Under the pieces are notes generated by a model. It did no database searches and was not told where the DNA came from. It worked only from the letters and a program-made list of their open reading frames with translations. From Tillandsia leiboldiana (lineage: Eukaryota > Streptophyta > Magnoliopsida > Poales > Bromeliaceae), in NCBI GenBank assembly GCA_029204045.2, contig CM055064.1:7204323-7268322 (forward strand): a stretch of DNA of 64,000 nucleotides. The letters run 5' to 3'. A program made the translations under genes and the position numbers. Positions within the stretch are counted from its first letter, which is position 1. Every line of letters begins with the position of its first letter. Shown one piece after another: positions 9,901 to 22,455 of this stretch.

Positions 9901-11272
9901 AGCTTTCATATCCTGATATATAGATGTCATGATCGATTATTCCTGCTAGTTCCATGTCATTTGTCATACTGCTTTATTCAGATATGCATGATTTGATTAT
10001 ACTCGTTGAGCCCTGTCACTTGAGATATTGCTTTATATTCCGATATGCATGATTGATACTGATTGATAGATACAGACAGATGATTACCTGTTGGGATCTC
10101 GGCATGTTGCCGACTACTCGGTCACTAGACCGTGAGATTGAGCATTATGATTTGCCATGCACTGCTGTACTTCACGAACATGGTCGGGGTCGCTCCCCGT
10201 GGAGCTTGTTCTTTGCCGGTAAAGTGGTCTAGAGGAAAGACCCGTGAGCCCCTTTGCATCGAGACTGCTTGGCGTCTGTGAAGTGCAGGGTTATGTCAGC
10301 CGAAAGGGTGCCGAACAGTGGCTTTGCCTGAGGTTCTATGAGACCAATATTGGCACATGATTGGGTACTTGGGTTTCTGTTCTTGACGCATGATTCTTAC
10401 CTGGTACCATTGTTGTTCTGTTTATGTTGTTCACTAGCATTATTCATCTGCAGTTTCACTTATGATTGATTACCTGCCAAGTTCAGTTTACCTGTGGATT
10501 TATTGCTTTCCAGTGGAGGTTATCTGTTATCTATTTATCTTGTACCTTCACTGTTCGCCTATGCTTGATTATTACCGTGATCCCCTGATTCCAGCATTTA
10601 TTATCTACAGTTCCCTTATGCCTGACTTCTACAGTTATACCCTGATTTCCCAGCATTATTTATCTGCAGCTTTTCTATGATTGATTATCTGCTTAGTTCA
10701 GGTTATCTGTGGATTTATTGCTTTCCAGTAGATGTTATCTGTTAATTCAGCTTTACCCCTTGATCTATTACTATCCGCAGATTTTAGTACCCAGTAGGTA
10801 CGATTAGCTATTTCTCGGCTCGTCGTGCCCACTGGGATACACTCCGGTGTGTCTCACACCCTCGGGTGACTGTTTTTCAGGTCGTTCGGGTAGTGGGGTG
10901 TCGGGACGATCCAGTGAGGCTGTCACGATAGAGCTGTTCCCCCCGATGATCTATTGATGTCTGAGATCTTCGGTGATTGTAGCTGACTTTTATTTATAGC
11001 TTTCAGCTTCCAGTTATTTAGATATTTTAGATTGATGATATTTTGATACTTCGGATTATTCCTGATGATTAGTATAGTTAGTTGAGATATTTATTGCTCC
11101 CTGATCGATGTTTGGATTAGCCTAGCCGTGCATGTATAGGAGAGACCCTATCCCTGTGGATAGGGGATTTCCTATATGTGTGGCGGTTTGTTACGCCTGT
11201 TTTGCAAACTCTGATTTATTCAAAAAAAAAAAAAAAATTTCAGACCTGATTTTTAAAACTTGGGGCGTGACA
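6937..11272 (+). repeat. 5' LTR, gypsy family A
   Basis: The 4336-bp LTR has GC-rich tracts around 7740-8440 and 8540-8760, a long TGAT/TATC-rich stretch at 9360-10100, and the hairpin plus TCTCACACCC block at 10791-10861. Open frames inside it have near-identical partners in the 3' LTR at the same offset, as expected of a duplicated LTR rather than genes. An A-rich run (11221-11237) lies close to the 3' end. Confidence 0.92.
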
Positions 11273-14200
11273 GATTAGATGGTATCAGAGCAAAAGGTAC
11301 ACGGTACCTAGGAAAATTGATTAGGATCTGGTTAGGATTAAACCCTAGGATGACTTATGACGTGAGAGCGCGGGGTATTTGTCTATCAGTTAGGAGCTCT
11401 GGTGTATGTTCACACTTATGAGTTGTTTTCCTAACTTGTTGTTGCCGCCAAGTGTGGTGTTGGCACGCATTCTGGGCTTAGTGGTCATGGTGGGTGCAGT
11501 GTTAGCTGTGATTGTGGTACGAGCCATGGATTTGATATATCAGTGGAGCCTGAGGGCTCGGATTTTTGAAAGCGGTTAAAGGATCAGTTCACCGCATTTT
11601 GCTGGTTAGTCCAGTTGATGGCTCAGCATCAGATAAGTTGCTACAGTTGCACTAGCCCCACCACTAGTCCAGGTGCTTGGAAAAGTCTTTGATCCTCCAG
11701 TTGTCCCTGCGTCACTGGATAAAGTACTTTGGTCACAGCCGTGGTTATTAAAATTATGTTGTGGCTGTCATTACCGGAGATTCCCCGAATATAGTTATCG
11801 GGATACCTATGAGGTCAGCAGTTGTTAGGCTTTGGATGAAAAAAAAAATACTAACGACACTTAACAAATATTAGTCTTTGTTGAATTGTGTCCCAACCCT
11901 GATCAGTGAAAAATAATTTGGGATTCACGAATCCTTAGATAGTGATGGTGATAGCAGTGAGCGCTTGGCGCAGACATGGTTGATGGACAGGTTAGATTCA
12001 GTGATCTATGGGCCCGGTTAAAACCCAAAAATTAGATTGGATACAGATTCAGACCCCACCTTTGACACGAATTTAATGGAGTCTTAGTTACTCCTATAAG
12101 TATGCAACGATTTTAGATGTTATGGCTACTACTGTAAAGAGATATGATTGGAAAGTCTAAATTACAGAGTGATGATGATAACTTGAGGATTTAATTTTAT
12201 TTCCTAATGAATCCGATTTGTAGGTGAATCGCACATTGTGTATGAACTGATTTGGGGCCATGATCGTCCCTGACGATGTTTGAGTTACAATTGGCATCGT
12301 TAGAACTGTGTTGGCAAGTGGTGTTTCATTTAAGGTATCGGTAGACAGTGAAATATGGTTCTAGATTCCTGTGAGTAGCCTGAGTCGCACTCTTGACCAC
12401 GATGTGGTAGAGACAGTTGATATAGGTTTATTGTATTAACATAGTAATTTTTGTGTCATGAGATATGAGTTATATCTCCTGTTGATTTCGGTAGGAGTGG
12501 TGTCCCCAACTTGATGTTGGCGACAGATCAATAGTATTTCACTTTTCTTTTGATAAGTATGTTGGCTGCAGACAATGTACTGTCGAAAGAGTGGTTCGAA
12601 GTACTCTACCCCGTAAGGGGTAATATCGCGATTGGGTCTACTTGTTTGCTTACCTACATTTATAGTCTCCAGGGTTACCCCCTGGACAACGATGTTATAA
12701 GTTACAGTGATAATATTCCAGACCATATCGGACCTATGGTAGATCCCAGATAGTTCTGTATATAGTGGATTATCATTGTCGTCAATATTGACCATCATCC
12801 AAATTTGTGGTCACTAGCCACGTTGATCTCGCCAGATTTTGCAACCGAGTTGATAATAGAATATATGGGTTAAGCCCAAAGAGTTGGACAACATGTTCAG
12901 ATCGGATATATTAAGCTTTACAGATGGTGACTTTGGGTTGCCATGTATTATGATGCTAAGAGACTGATCGTGTGATATTTAACTGGCAGTTGTGCATCCT
13001 TAGTGGTTTGAAGTTTAATTCTAGCAACTGGTGGTAAAAATTTTGCAACGACCGAGTATAAAGTGTAAGAAGAGATTCTCTGCCTTGTATGATTTCACCT
13101 AAGGAAGTGAATCTAGTGGCCCCCGATAGACAGCCTAGATGGGTAAGATCGTTGAGTTCTGCCGGCACAAATTGTAGGTTATGTGAACCAGAAAGAGTAT
13201 TGAAATTGATTGCCATATCGAATGCGATCATATTAGCACTTAAGCATGTTTGTGCTGTATAGCTTTGGTTGGGCGTGAAACATATCTATGAGAACCCTAG
13301 TTAATGGAACTTGAGATATGAATCAGTAAGCCTTAAATCATGGCAATGTGTCGAAATTAAGTCTGTCAAGTCTGTAAGGATGGCAGAACCTAATTTTCGA
13401 ATATCCGTGACGATAAAAGGTTGGTTTAATTGGATAATTCCAACATTACAAGCAGGTGAAATTAACCAGCTTTATTCTTTGAGACAATATAGTGCCTGGT
13501 TGGCAAGCCAAAGTTCAGTTCTAGATTTGGGTGGCAAAATATGTGAATGCCACAAGACAGTATGAATAGAAAGTGGAGAATTGCTCAAACCGCTTGTATG
13601 CACAAATGAAATTTAATAGATCTGGAAGTATGATGAACTTGGATGACATCTCTAATGTGCCTGTCAGCTTGTAAGAACGATAAGGGTGTTTTGACAACAT
13701 TGTCAAGGAATTGAAAGATCGAAACTGGGATATGTCAACCCTTATATCGTATACCCTGTATGGTATATTTATGAAACAGAATTGTGATCCCAAGTGTTAT
13801 TGCAAGCAACGCAGTGCAAGGTGCATTGGCACTTAAGGAACGTGTATGTTGGTCAACGAGCAAGTTATTTGGTTTGGCACTTGTAGTGATGCCTCTTTTG
13901 CCACAACACTGCGATATTTCGTGGCTCTGAGTGAGTCATCCAGACTTTGGAAGTTATGTTGAGAACATGCGTACTTGAGTATAGAGACAGCCGGTACCGG
14001 TATCTACCTTTGGAAGAGTTCGCCTATTACTATAGTTATCAGGCGAGTATTGGTATGGCTTCTTATGAGGCATTGTTTGGACGCTGATGTCGTTCCCCTA
14101 TCGTTTGGGACGATGTTGGTGAGCGCTGTGATACTGAGGCCAGAGTGCGCATAGCGAGGATCTGAACTAAGAGGAGGTAACTCTGAAGATCCTGGCACGA

Positions 14201-14377
14201 GACGTGAAGAAGCTGAGGAACAGGATGATCCCCTTTGTCAAGGTGCAATGGGAGAATCACGAGGAACGCGAAGCCACATGAGGGCATGAATCAGACATGC
14301 TGGAGCGTTTTCCTCATTTGTTTTCTTCCTAGTTGTGTTAAGTTTCGGGGACGAAACTTCTTTTAAGGTAGAAGTGA
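11273..14377 (+). pseudogene. Decayed gag-pol remnant of gypsy family A
   Basis: No frame stays open for more than ~120 codons. Near the 3' end the translation still shows integrase C-terminal wording around 14046-14100 (GMASYEALFGR, then a stop, then CRSPI). A chromodomain-tail motif follows around 14230-14330 (VKVQWENH, and DMLERFPHLF after a stop). These are family signatures of Tekay/Del pol. Protease, reverse transcriptase and RNase H could not be recognised. The decay far exceeds the ~0.9% LTR divergence, so pol was probably already dead when this copy inserted. Confidence 0.75.
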
Positions 14378-17300
14378 TGTAATAATCCGAAAAATTTTAT
14401 TTTTAATAAATTAATTAAAAGTAATTTTCAGCCTGTGTTAGTGTTCAAGAAGTTTAATTTGATCTACTTGGTCAATTGCCAGAGTGCAAGTTGCACGAAT
14501 TACGAGGCAAAAGGCTAACTTTTAATCCGGACATGATCTTGGAAATCCGAGTTGACCGTTGCGATCGTCTCGTCGAACTGAGTAAGTTTCGTATTCAGCA
14601 CTTTTCAATCCGACGATCGGATCTTCTAGAAATCAGAGAAGAAGCGAGCGAATTTTGCGACTAATTGAAACAGTGGGTCTGTACACAGTGTTTTAAGTGA
14701 ACACTGTAGATGAACAGTAACCCCTAAATTCCGAACTCCGTTGACTGCAACGTGGATTATTTCACTGTTCGGAGTCCAAATTCAGTGATTCAGGTAGTCG
14801 TTTTCATCGGTCTCGTCGATCCGGACGCAATTGCGCAGACGAAAATTTCGATTGACGACCCTAGAATCTCGAAAAGCGTGAAAAGTGTAATTTTGGACAG
14901 TTTTTATGGACCCAAAATTTATCTGGACACCGAGTCGAAAAACAAAAATCGCTGTCGTAAAGGTTTCGACGTGACGGACGAAACGGCGAAATCCATTTTT
15001 CGTTCTGACGAGCGAAACACCTCGAAAAGCGTAAAAATGCGAGGAAAAATGGGTTTTCGAATTAACCAAGGGGGGGGAGGGACTTAAGTGTAAAAATGGT
15101 ACAACTGGTTTGGGGACTCAACTCTAAATACCGGATATAGAAGGGGGGGGGTTTTGCAAATTTACATTTACGCATGCAAACACGTGCAAGTAACCGCGTG
15201 CGACTCCTCGTTACTCCTCCCCCACGCGTGAAGCTTCTTCAATGCTTCTCTGGAAGCTTCGCCTCCCTTATTTCTTCTCCAGTAACCACCAGACGCGCCA
15301 CCACCTCCTCCCGTCGCCGGAGCAGCCAAGGAACGAGCGAGCTCGTTGAAGGGTGCTCTTGGGTTGCAAGTAAGGATCACCTCTGGAAGACCCAGAGGGC
15401 TCAAGCTCCGACCATAGCAATCCAGGGTGTGGCCCCGACCGAGCTTGGACATCCCCGACGTTCGTCGCCGCCGCGCGCCACCGTGGGCTCTTCTCCTTCA
15501 TCGTTTGCTCCGGCGAGGTAACTTCTTGGGAAAAGTTTTAATATTTTGGTCCGGGAGTATGTGTAGAGGGTTCCTGACTTCAAGGTGATCTTCTCTGTGA
15601 AGTCGAGGCCGTCGCCGTGCCTCCAGTCGCCGGCGGGAGCGTCTCCTTGTTGAAAGCGGGTTCTCGGCCGAGCTCTTTGGTGGGAAAATTCTGGCCGTTG
15701 AAACCTCGATCAAGCCGTTGAACTAGTTTCTCTTGGTGACTGCCGTCCTCCCCCAAAGTTTGGAGAAGATCGGTTGACGGGCTGACCCGCACGGCCGAGC
15801 CCTAGAACCGAGCTTCTTTTCGTTTCGCCGGGGAAGCCATTTCCGACGCCGCCGCTCGACCTCCTCGCCGGCCAAAGACTCAGGTGAGCTCTACACCCCG
15901 ATTATAGAGTTCCTACCATTTTAGTTTAGGCCAGAAACTCTTGGAAGTACAGTTTGGATCAACCTTGTAATTAGCAAGAATTATTGGACTCTTCCGGCCG
16001 CCGCCGCCTCTGGCCGCCGGCGGTGGGTCGGACCTGGCTCAAAAGTTTTCTGGGAGGTCCTTTTAACTGGTGCTCAACTTTGTTCAGGATTGGACTGGGT
16101 TGGATCCTCGGTTGGTGCAAACCGAGCCTTGGACTTTGGAGAAGTTACTCCGGCGATCTTTCCGGCCAGTCCTCGGCAGGTTTCGGGTGAGCACTTCACT
16201 CCCTTTTCCATACTGAGCAGGGTGCTCACTAAAATTCAAGTCTTGTTGGGTATATGCTAAGTAGTAGCTTAATTGAAATTGTATGGTTTTATGACTATGG
16301 GCCAACTTTGCCCTCGAACTGCGTGTCAGCCCAACCTTGTGAGCACAGGCTCCGTCTCGACATAACGAGCGCGCTGAAACTTACGGCGTCGTCGTTGGAC
16401 CCCCGGATTGCGAGAACAAGTCAAAACAGTTAACCAATTTAATGTTTTATGCAAAATTAAAGTATACTATGGATCAAAATGAATATTGGACACAAGGATT
16501 ACCTCTGGACAGTGTTTTTACACTTACTGGACATGTTGTTAGAATCCCGTGGACTCTTGTTGATCGGAAAACGGATTTTGTCCCGCAAACTAGCTATATT
16601 GTTCCGTATTAGCGACGCGTTACCGTAGTGTCGTCGGGATGGGTTGTGTGAGTCGATGACTGACTATAGCTTCTTATTCAGGGCCCAGTTGTTCAGCACC
16701 AGCCTCCCAGTAGCCGAGCGGGAGTTCGAGGATCTGCCTACATCCAGGTGGGTTATCTTCGGTCCGGGCTTTATCTTTTCGGCCCTCTGGTTGCTTTAGT
16801 CCAGTCGGACACCTATTTTTGTTTAGTCTTGATGATTTGATCTATATGCCATATGATCTTCCTGATAGACTTTGATCCCCTTAGACATATCATGTATACC
16901 TGCTCATCAGCTTTTATATTTTGATACATAGACTTGCATGATCTGAGTATGCGTATTGATTCCTGTCGATTGTTATACTGATTTATATTTAGATATCACT
17001 TGGATTTCTTTCCGGTTCAGCAGCTCATATATTTCAGTACAGTAGATTCCTGTGGTCTGATCATGCCGTTGTTACTTGCGTATCGGTCATTATCGTATTG
17101 CATTATATCCAGAGATACTTGCTTTGATATTCCAGTTATGCATGATAGACCCATGATTGATTGATATATACAGACATCTTGATTCCTAGTATTGTGCATG
17201 TTTGATATGCTATTATTCGGGTATATACTCCTTGTATTCCGGATTACATGATTAGTCCTGATGATCGCACCTATACATCGCATGATTTTCGAGATAGACA

Positions 17301-18712
17301 CTGATCCCTTAGACACACTGTATTTATACATATCTGCTTGTCAGCTTTCATATCCTGATATATAGATGTCATGATCGATTATTCCTGCTAGTTCCATGTC
17401 ATTTGTCATACTGCTTTATTCAGATATGCATGATTTGATTATACTCGTTGAGCCCTGTCACTTGAGATATTGCTTTATATTCCGATATGCATGATTGATA
17501 CTGATTGATAGATACAGACAGATGATTCCCTGTTGGGATCTCGGCATGTTGCCGACTACTCGGTCACTAGACCGTGAGATTGAGCATTATGATTGGCCAT
17601 GCACTGTTGTACTTCACGAACATGGCCGGGGTCACTCCCCGTGGAGCTTGTTCTTTGCCGGTAAAGTGGTCTAGAGGAAAGACCCGTGAGCCCCTTTGCA
17701 TCGAGACTGCTTGGCGTCTGTGAAGTGCAGGGTTATGTCAGCCGAAAGGGTGCCGAACAGTGGCTTTGCCTGAGGTTCTATGAGACCAATATTGGCACAT
17801 GATTGGGTACTTGGGTTTCTGTTCTTGACGCATGATTCTTACCTGGTACCATTGTTGTTCTGTTTATGTTGTTCACTAGCATTATTCATCTGCAGTTTCA
17901 CTTATGATTGATTACCTGCCAAGTTCAGTTTACCTGTGGATTTATTGCTTTCCAGTGGAGGTTATCTGTTATCTATTTATCTTGTACCTTCACTGTTCGC
18001 CTATGCTTGATTATTACCGTGATCCCCTGATTCCAGCATTTATTATCTACAGTTCCCTTATGCCTGACTTCTACAGTTATACCCTGATTTCCCAGCATTA
18101 TTTATCTGCAGCTTTTCTATGATTGATTATCTGCTTAGTTCAGGTTATCTGTGGATTTATTGCTTTCCAGTAGATGTTATCTGTTAATTCAGCTTTACCC
18201 CTTGATCTATTACTATCCGCAGATTTTAGTACCCAGTAGGTACGATTAGCTATTTCTCGGCTCGTCGTGCCCACTGGGATACACTCCGGTGTGTCTCACA
18301 CCCTCGGGTGACTGTTTTTCAGGTCGTTCGGGTAGTGGGGTGTCGGGACGATCCAGTGAGGCTGTCACGATAGAGCTGTTCCCCCCGATGATCTATTGAT
18401 GTCTGAGATCTTCGGTGATTGTAGCTGACTTTTATTTATAGCTTTCAGCTTCCAGTTATTTAGATATTTTAGATTGATGATATTTTGATACTTCGGATTA
18501 TTCCTGATGATTAGTATAGTTAGTTGAGATATTTATTGCTCCCTGATCGATGTTTGGATTAGCCTAGCCGTGCATGTATAGGAGAGACCCTATCCCTGTG
18601 GATAGGGGATTTCCTATATGTGTGGCGGTCTGTTACGCCTGTTTTGCAAACTCTGATTTATTCAAAAAAAAAAAAAAATTTCAGACCTGATTTTTAAAAC
18701 TCGGGGCGTGAC
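14378..18712 (+). repeat. 3' LTR, gypsy family A
   Basis: It matches the 5' LTR over its full length with about 38 substitutions and a few one-base changes in G or A runs. The hairpin plus TCTCACACCC block is at 18233-18303. The LTR ends at GGGGCGTGACA, followed by the target duplication. Confidence 0.92.
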
Positions 18713-18717
18713 ACTAA

Positions 18718-18934
18718 CTCCCAAGTAAAATGAAGATGCGAGATCTACTATGCTAGGAAATTAGTGGAAGCAGATTGCGGGTTCTTCTATGCTAGGAAAT
18801 TGGTCGAGGCAGCAATATGCTGCAGTGATAACAAAAATTTCTGTTCCCTGCTCCTTTCTACCAGATAAAGCACCTTTTTCCTCCTCTATCCTCTACCACC
18901 TCCTAAACCTCCCCCCCTACAATAAAATGCAATG
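18718..18934. other. Intergenic DNA, no gene recognised
   Basis: Short mixed-composition stretch containing two similar ~50-bp segments built on CTATGCTAGGAAATT. It continues the sequence that lay next to 6931 before the gypsy insertion. Confidence 0.4.
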
Positions 18935-20696
18935 AAAGGAAGTTTGGACATATTTGGATTGAGATTTTTTAATGTGTAGGTTCTTTCAGATTTTTTCTGG
19001 ATTCTGTGTCTAAAATTTCCTCCATATATATTTGCAAGGCCTGGTGATCATTCCTCCTGTGTCTTCTAAGGCAATAATGGTAGAAAGGAAGAGAAAAGAC
19101 TTACTGAGGCAATGAATGTATAAGAAGGAAGAAGGGGTTTGGATAGCCTGATTCCTGCGGCAACCACTTCTACAAGTTTGCCATGTTTTCTCCACCTGTC
19201 TCCTCCTAAATGAATTTAGATATATTATCTGAGTTACTTTTATATTTTGGATTAATTTTCTTCTTGAACTTTTGCCAAATCTTATTTTCTTTTCTTTATG
19301 ATGTCTTTTGAGGCAATGATGCTGTACATAGATGCTGGCGAGTTCGGATGGCCTGGTTGGAGGCAATCGATCACTGATTTTACACCTCGGTTTGGATTGA
19401 ATCCTAATGTTTTCACAAATCTACTGACTCTCCTCATGTCTTCTCAGGCAATATTAATAGAAAGAAGTAAAATGGAAAAAAAAAAGAAAAAAAAAAAAGA
19501 ATTTGGCCAGTTTAATTCCTACAGCAATGGATTACAAAGTTCGTTATACCCTCCTGGTTGAATGTTCTTTGTGAGCTAAGATGTTACCTGAGCCTCTGAT
19601 AATTTTTGACTCGCTCTTTTGTTCTTCTTTATTTTTATTTTCACACCTACATTTCATTCAATTTCAAATTGCCTTGAATCTTCTGATACTATTTTATCCT
19701 CAACTTTTTTGTACTTGCAGGTTATTACTTCCTATCTTCTCTCATTTGTTTTTTGTGTTCGAAGGAAGTTCCAGCCGATTGGAATTGAGTTTTTTTAAAA
19801 TATACGTTCTAATTTCCTCCTAATTAAAGAGTGTTTTCTGAGGCAATGGTGATAGAAAGGAAGAGAAAGGAATTGCTGGTAATGATTACATAAGAAAGAA
19901 AATGGGATTGGGACTGCCTAATTCCTGCGGCAACCAATCTCAAAAGTTTGCTATGTTCTCTCCACCTTACTTCTCCTGAATGAATTTAGATATTATCTTA
20001 GCTACTTTCTAATTTTGGTTTAATTTTCTTTCTGAGTTTTTTATTGATCTTAATTTATTTTCTTCATTACTCCTGTGTCTTATGAGGCAATGATGTTGTA
20101 AGTAGATGCTAGCGAAATCGCTTGGCCTGGTTGGAGGCAACCGAACACTGATTCTACATCTCTATTTAGATTGAATCCTAATGTTGTTACAAATCTGCTA
20201 ATTCGCCTCATGTCTTATCAAGCAGTGCTAATAGAAATAAGTAAAATAAAAAAAATAAGAAAATAAAAAATAAAAAAAGAATTTAGCCTGTTCAATTCCT
20301 ACAGCAATTCATTATGAAGTTCGTTATACCTTCCTGGTTGAATGTGCTTTGTGAGCTAAGATGTTACCCGAGCCTCTAATAATTTTTTCCTACCTTCTTT
20401 TTTCTTCTTTATTTCTATTTTCATACCTACATTTTGTTCGGTTTCTAATTGCCTTGAATCTATTGATTCTATTTTTTTTCTCAACTTTTCTGCACTCGCA
20501 CTCTATTACTTCCTATCTTCTCTCATTTGTTTTTTGTGTTCAAAGGAAGTTTGGACAGATTTGAATTAAGTTATTTTGAATTTTTTTGGAATTTTGTGAC
20601 TATGATTTCCTCCTCACAGATATGGGGTTGGGATGGCCTAATTCCTGCGGCAAACTTCCCTGTGTATCTTCCTTCTTCTCAAATGTTTCCTAGATG

Positions 20697-20700
<4 letters not shown>
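18935..20700. repeat. Diverged ~0.8-kb tandem duplication with internal sub-repeats
   Basis: Two full units and the start of a third begin with AAGGAAGTTTGGAC or a close variant at about 18937, 19764 and 20543. Blocks such as TCATTTGTTTTTTGTGTTC (19743 and 20523) recur 780 bp apart. Inside each unit a word like GCCTAATTCCTGCGGCAAC recurs with variants (near 19147, 19350, 19506, 19915, 20124, 20284 and 20634). No transposon ends or conserved long frame were seen. It could be duplicated non-coding DNA or an unrecognised element. Confidence 0.65.

Positions 20701-20741
<41 letters not shown>
20700..20741. repeat. (TA)n microsatellite
   Basis: About 20 uninterrupted AT dinucleotides followed by a few TATG steps. 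Confidence 0.9.
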
Positions 20742-20742
<1 letters not shown>

Positions 20743-20974
20743 TAAATATATGTATGTATGTATGTGTGGAGAAAAGCTTCTTTGCTTTCATCTGTGAGCT
20801 AGAAATCTACACTTTCTTCTGCTAGAAAACTACAGCGGTTGCCTCTTGGCTAGGCTTTTAAACATAAGTTTATCTTTGTAAAGAATGGTTGCCTCTTGCC
20901 TTTATTTGCATTTTCTCTACATAGGATCTTTTTGAATGACATTAGTTCCTACACAAAGAAAGTCTACTTAAGAT

Positions 20975-21148
20975 GCAGTATGACAAAGGTCTGGCACCAT
21001 ACTTTAGATGCAGTATGACAAAGGTCTGGCACCATACTTTAGATGCAGAATTCTTCCATACTTCTTTCGTCTAAGATGCAGAATTCTCAATGGCCTAAGA
21101 TGCAGAATTCTTCCATACTTAAGATGCAGAATTCTTCCATACTCTTCC
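20975..21148. repeat. Short minisatellite (AGATGCAGAATTCTTCCATA)
   Basis: Two tandem copies of a ~35-bp unit containing AGATGCAGTATGACAAAGG are followed by about four copies of a related unit built on AAGATGCAGAATTCTTCC. The array abuts the point where the Copia 5' LTR becomes recognisable. Confidence 0.75.
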
Positions 21149-21149
21149 A

Positions 21150-22455
21150 TATTGAGTCGATTTAGATATCCTAGTCAATGATCGAATTATAAGATTTGAT
21201 GAGCAACCATGATTTCGGTTCGATCGGGACGTTGTGTGTTGGAGGGAATTTATCACACTGTAACGGTAAGCGGAAAGGTTCAGTTTTCATCACCATTTTG
21301 GATTGTCGTGATATACTGCTAGGTATCACTCACGGACAGTGAGAGAAGTAAAAATAATTTAAAATAAATTATTTTCATCAATTAGAAGAGTTCTAATTTA
21401 ATGTTAAAGAGTTTGATATTAGACTCCACTGCCAAATGTTAATGGACCTATGGGGTCACACATAATAGGAATTGTGTACATCCAAAATAAAAGGTGAGTC
21501 TAATACACTAAACAGTTTAGTGAATATGATGAGAAATTATACGAAAGATTTAATTTCTAATTTGATTAGAGAATAATTAAATATTCATAAATTCTTATGA
21601 GATAATATTCTAATTAGATTAGATTTAAATATGAATATTTAATTATAATTTAGTGGATATGATCCGGTTAAATTAAAGAGAGAGATAAGGTTTAAATATA
21701 TTCGATAAGTATCCTGAGATTTTTTCAACTAATTTTAAGATCTAATTAGTTACTAGATTTTATCTTAAGATTTAATTAGTTACTAGATTTTATCTTAAGA
21801 TTTAATTAGTTACTATATTTTATCTTGAGATTTAATTTAAAAAGATTTTTCTTTGTAACTAATTATAAGATTTAATTAGTTACTATATTTTAGGATATAC
21901 TTTATTTTGTTATATTCCAGACAACTTCATATTATAAGAATAGGTAGTACGTATGAGATACGGGGATGAGAAGAAAAAGAGGAAATTAATTAAGTTGGTC
22001 GCGGAACGTGAGAGTAATTCACGTTAAGTTATTCTCCCTTCATATGATCTTTCGTGAAGATCAGAGTGTTTCATCAAAAATAACGCAGACATCAAAGGGA
22101 CTGCTAGCACCGTTCTTGTAGTCTGCGACTCATCTGTTCCGTGCAACGGAACGCGTTGAATCTATACCAATTCTGTGTGGATACTCATAGAGGACGGGCA
22201 CGTGCGCGGCTACACGATTCATCATATCCAGTTTTCAACCGTTCAGTAGATCAAGAGTCATTAACTGGTTCAAGGTAATATAAACTAAACATGAGATCTG
22301 TTTAGTTTAACTTATTTTTATATTATAACATGAGAATGATCCACCGGCACTGGATTGATTTTATTTTACTTTTCATATATGATATGAATTTGTTTTAAAA
22401 TAATACGCTAATTTTTCCGCTGCATTTTATTCTCTGTGCCGGATACTTTCTTACA
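21150..22455 (+). repeat. Copia 5' LTR, left-truncated
   Basis: The right end is fixed by TTACA at 22451-22455 and the primer site TGGTATCGGAGCC at 22457-22469. The left end is not clear: the TGTTAGTAATATACCC start seen in the 3' LTR at 53807 is absent here. A ~34-bp AT-rich unit (ATTTAATTAGTTACTAGATT) is repeated three to four times at ~21735-21890. The two LTRs retain different parts, so they cannot be compared for age. Confidence 0.7.

Larger units (their letters stand above)
6932..18717 (+). mobile_element. Complete gypsy (Tekay/Del-like) element, family A, with decayed pol
   Basis: The two LTRs (6937-11272 and 14378-18712; 4336 and 4335 bp) start TGTAATAATCC and end GGGGCGTGACA. A perfect 5-bp target duplication, ctaac, lies at 6932-6936 and 18713-18717. 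The primer site TGGTATCAGAGC is at 11280-11291. The polypurine-rich end (AAGGTAGAAGTGA) follows the GTTTCGGGGACGAAACTT motif that usually closes pol in these chromoviruses. The internal region is only 3.1 kb against the usual 4-5 kb for gag-pol and has no long open frame. By eye the LTRs differ at roughly 38 bases (about 0.9%), so insertion is recent. Confidence 0.93.

Noticed and set aside
11280..11291. tRNA gene fragments at TGGTATCAGAG sites
   Set aside because: These are primer binding sites complementary to the tRNA 3' end; no cloverleaf surrounds them.
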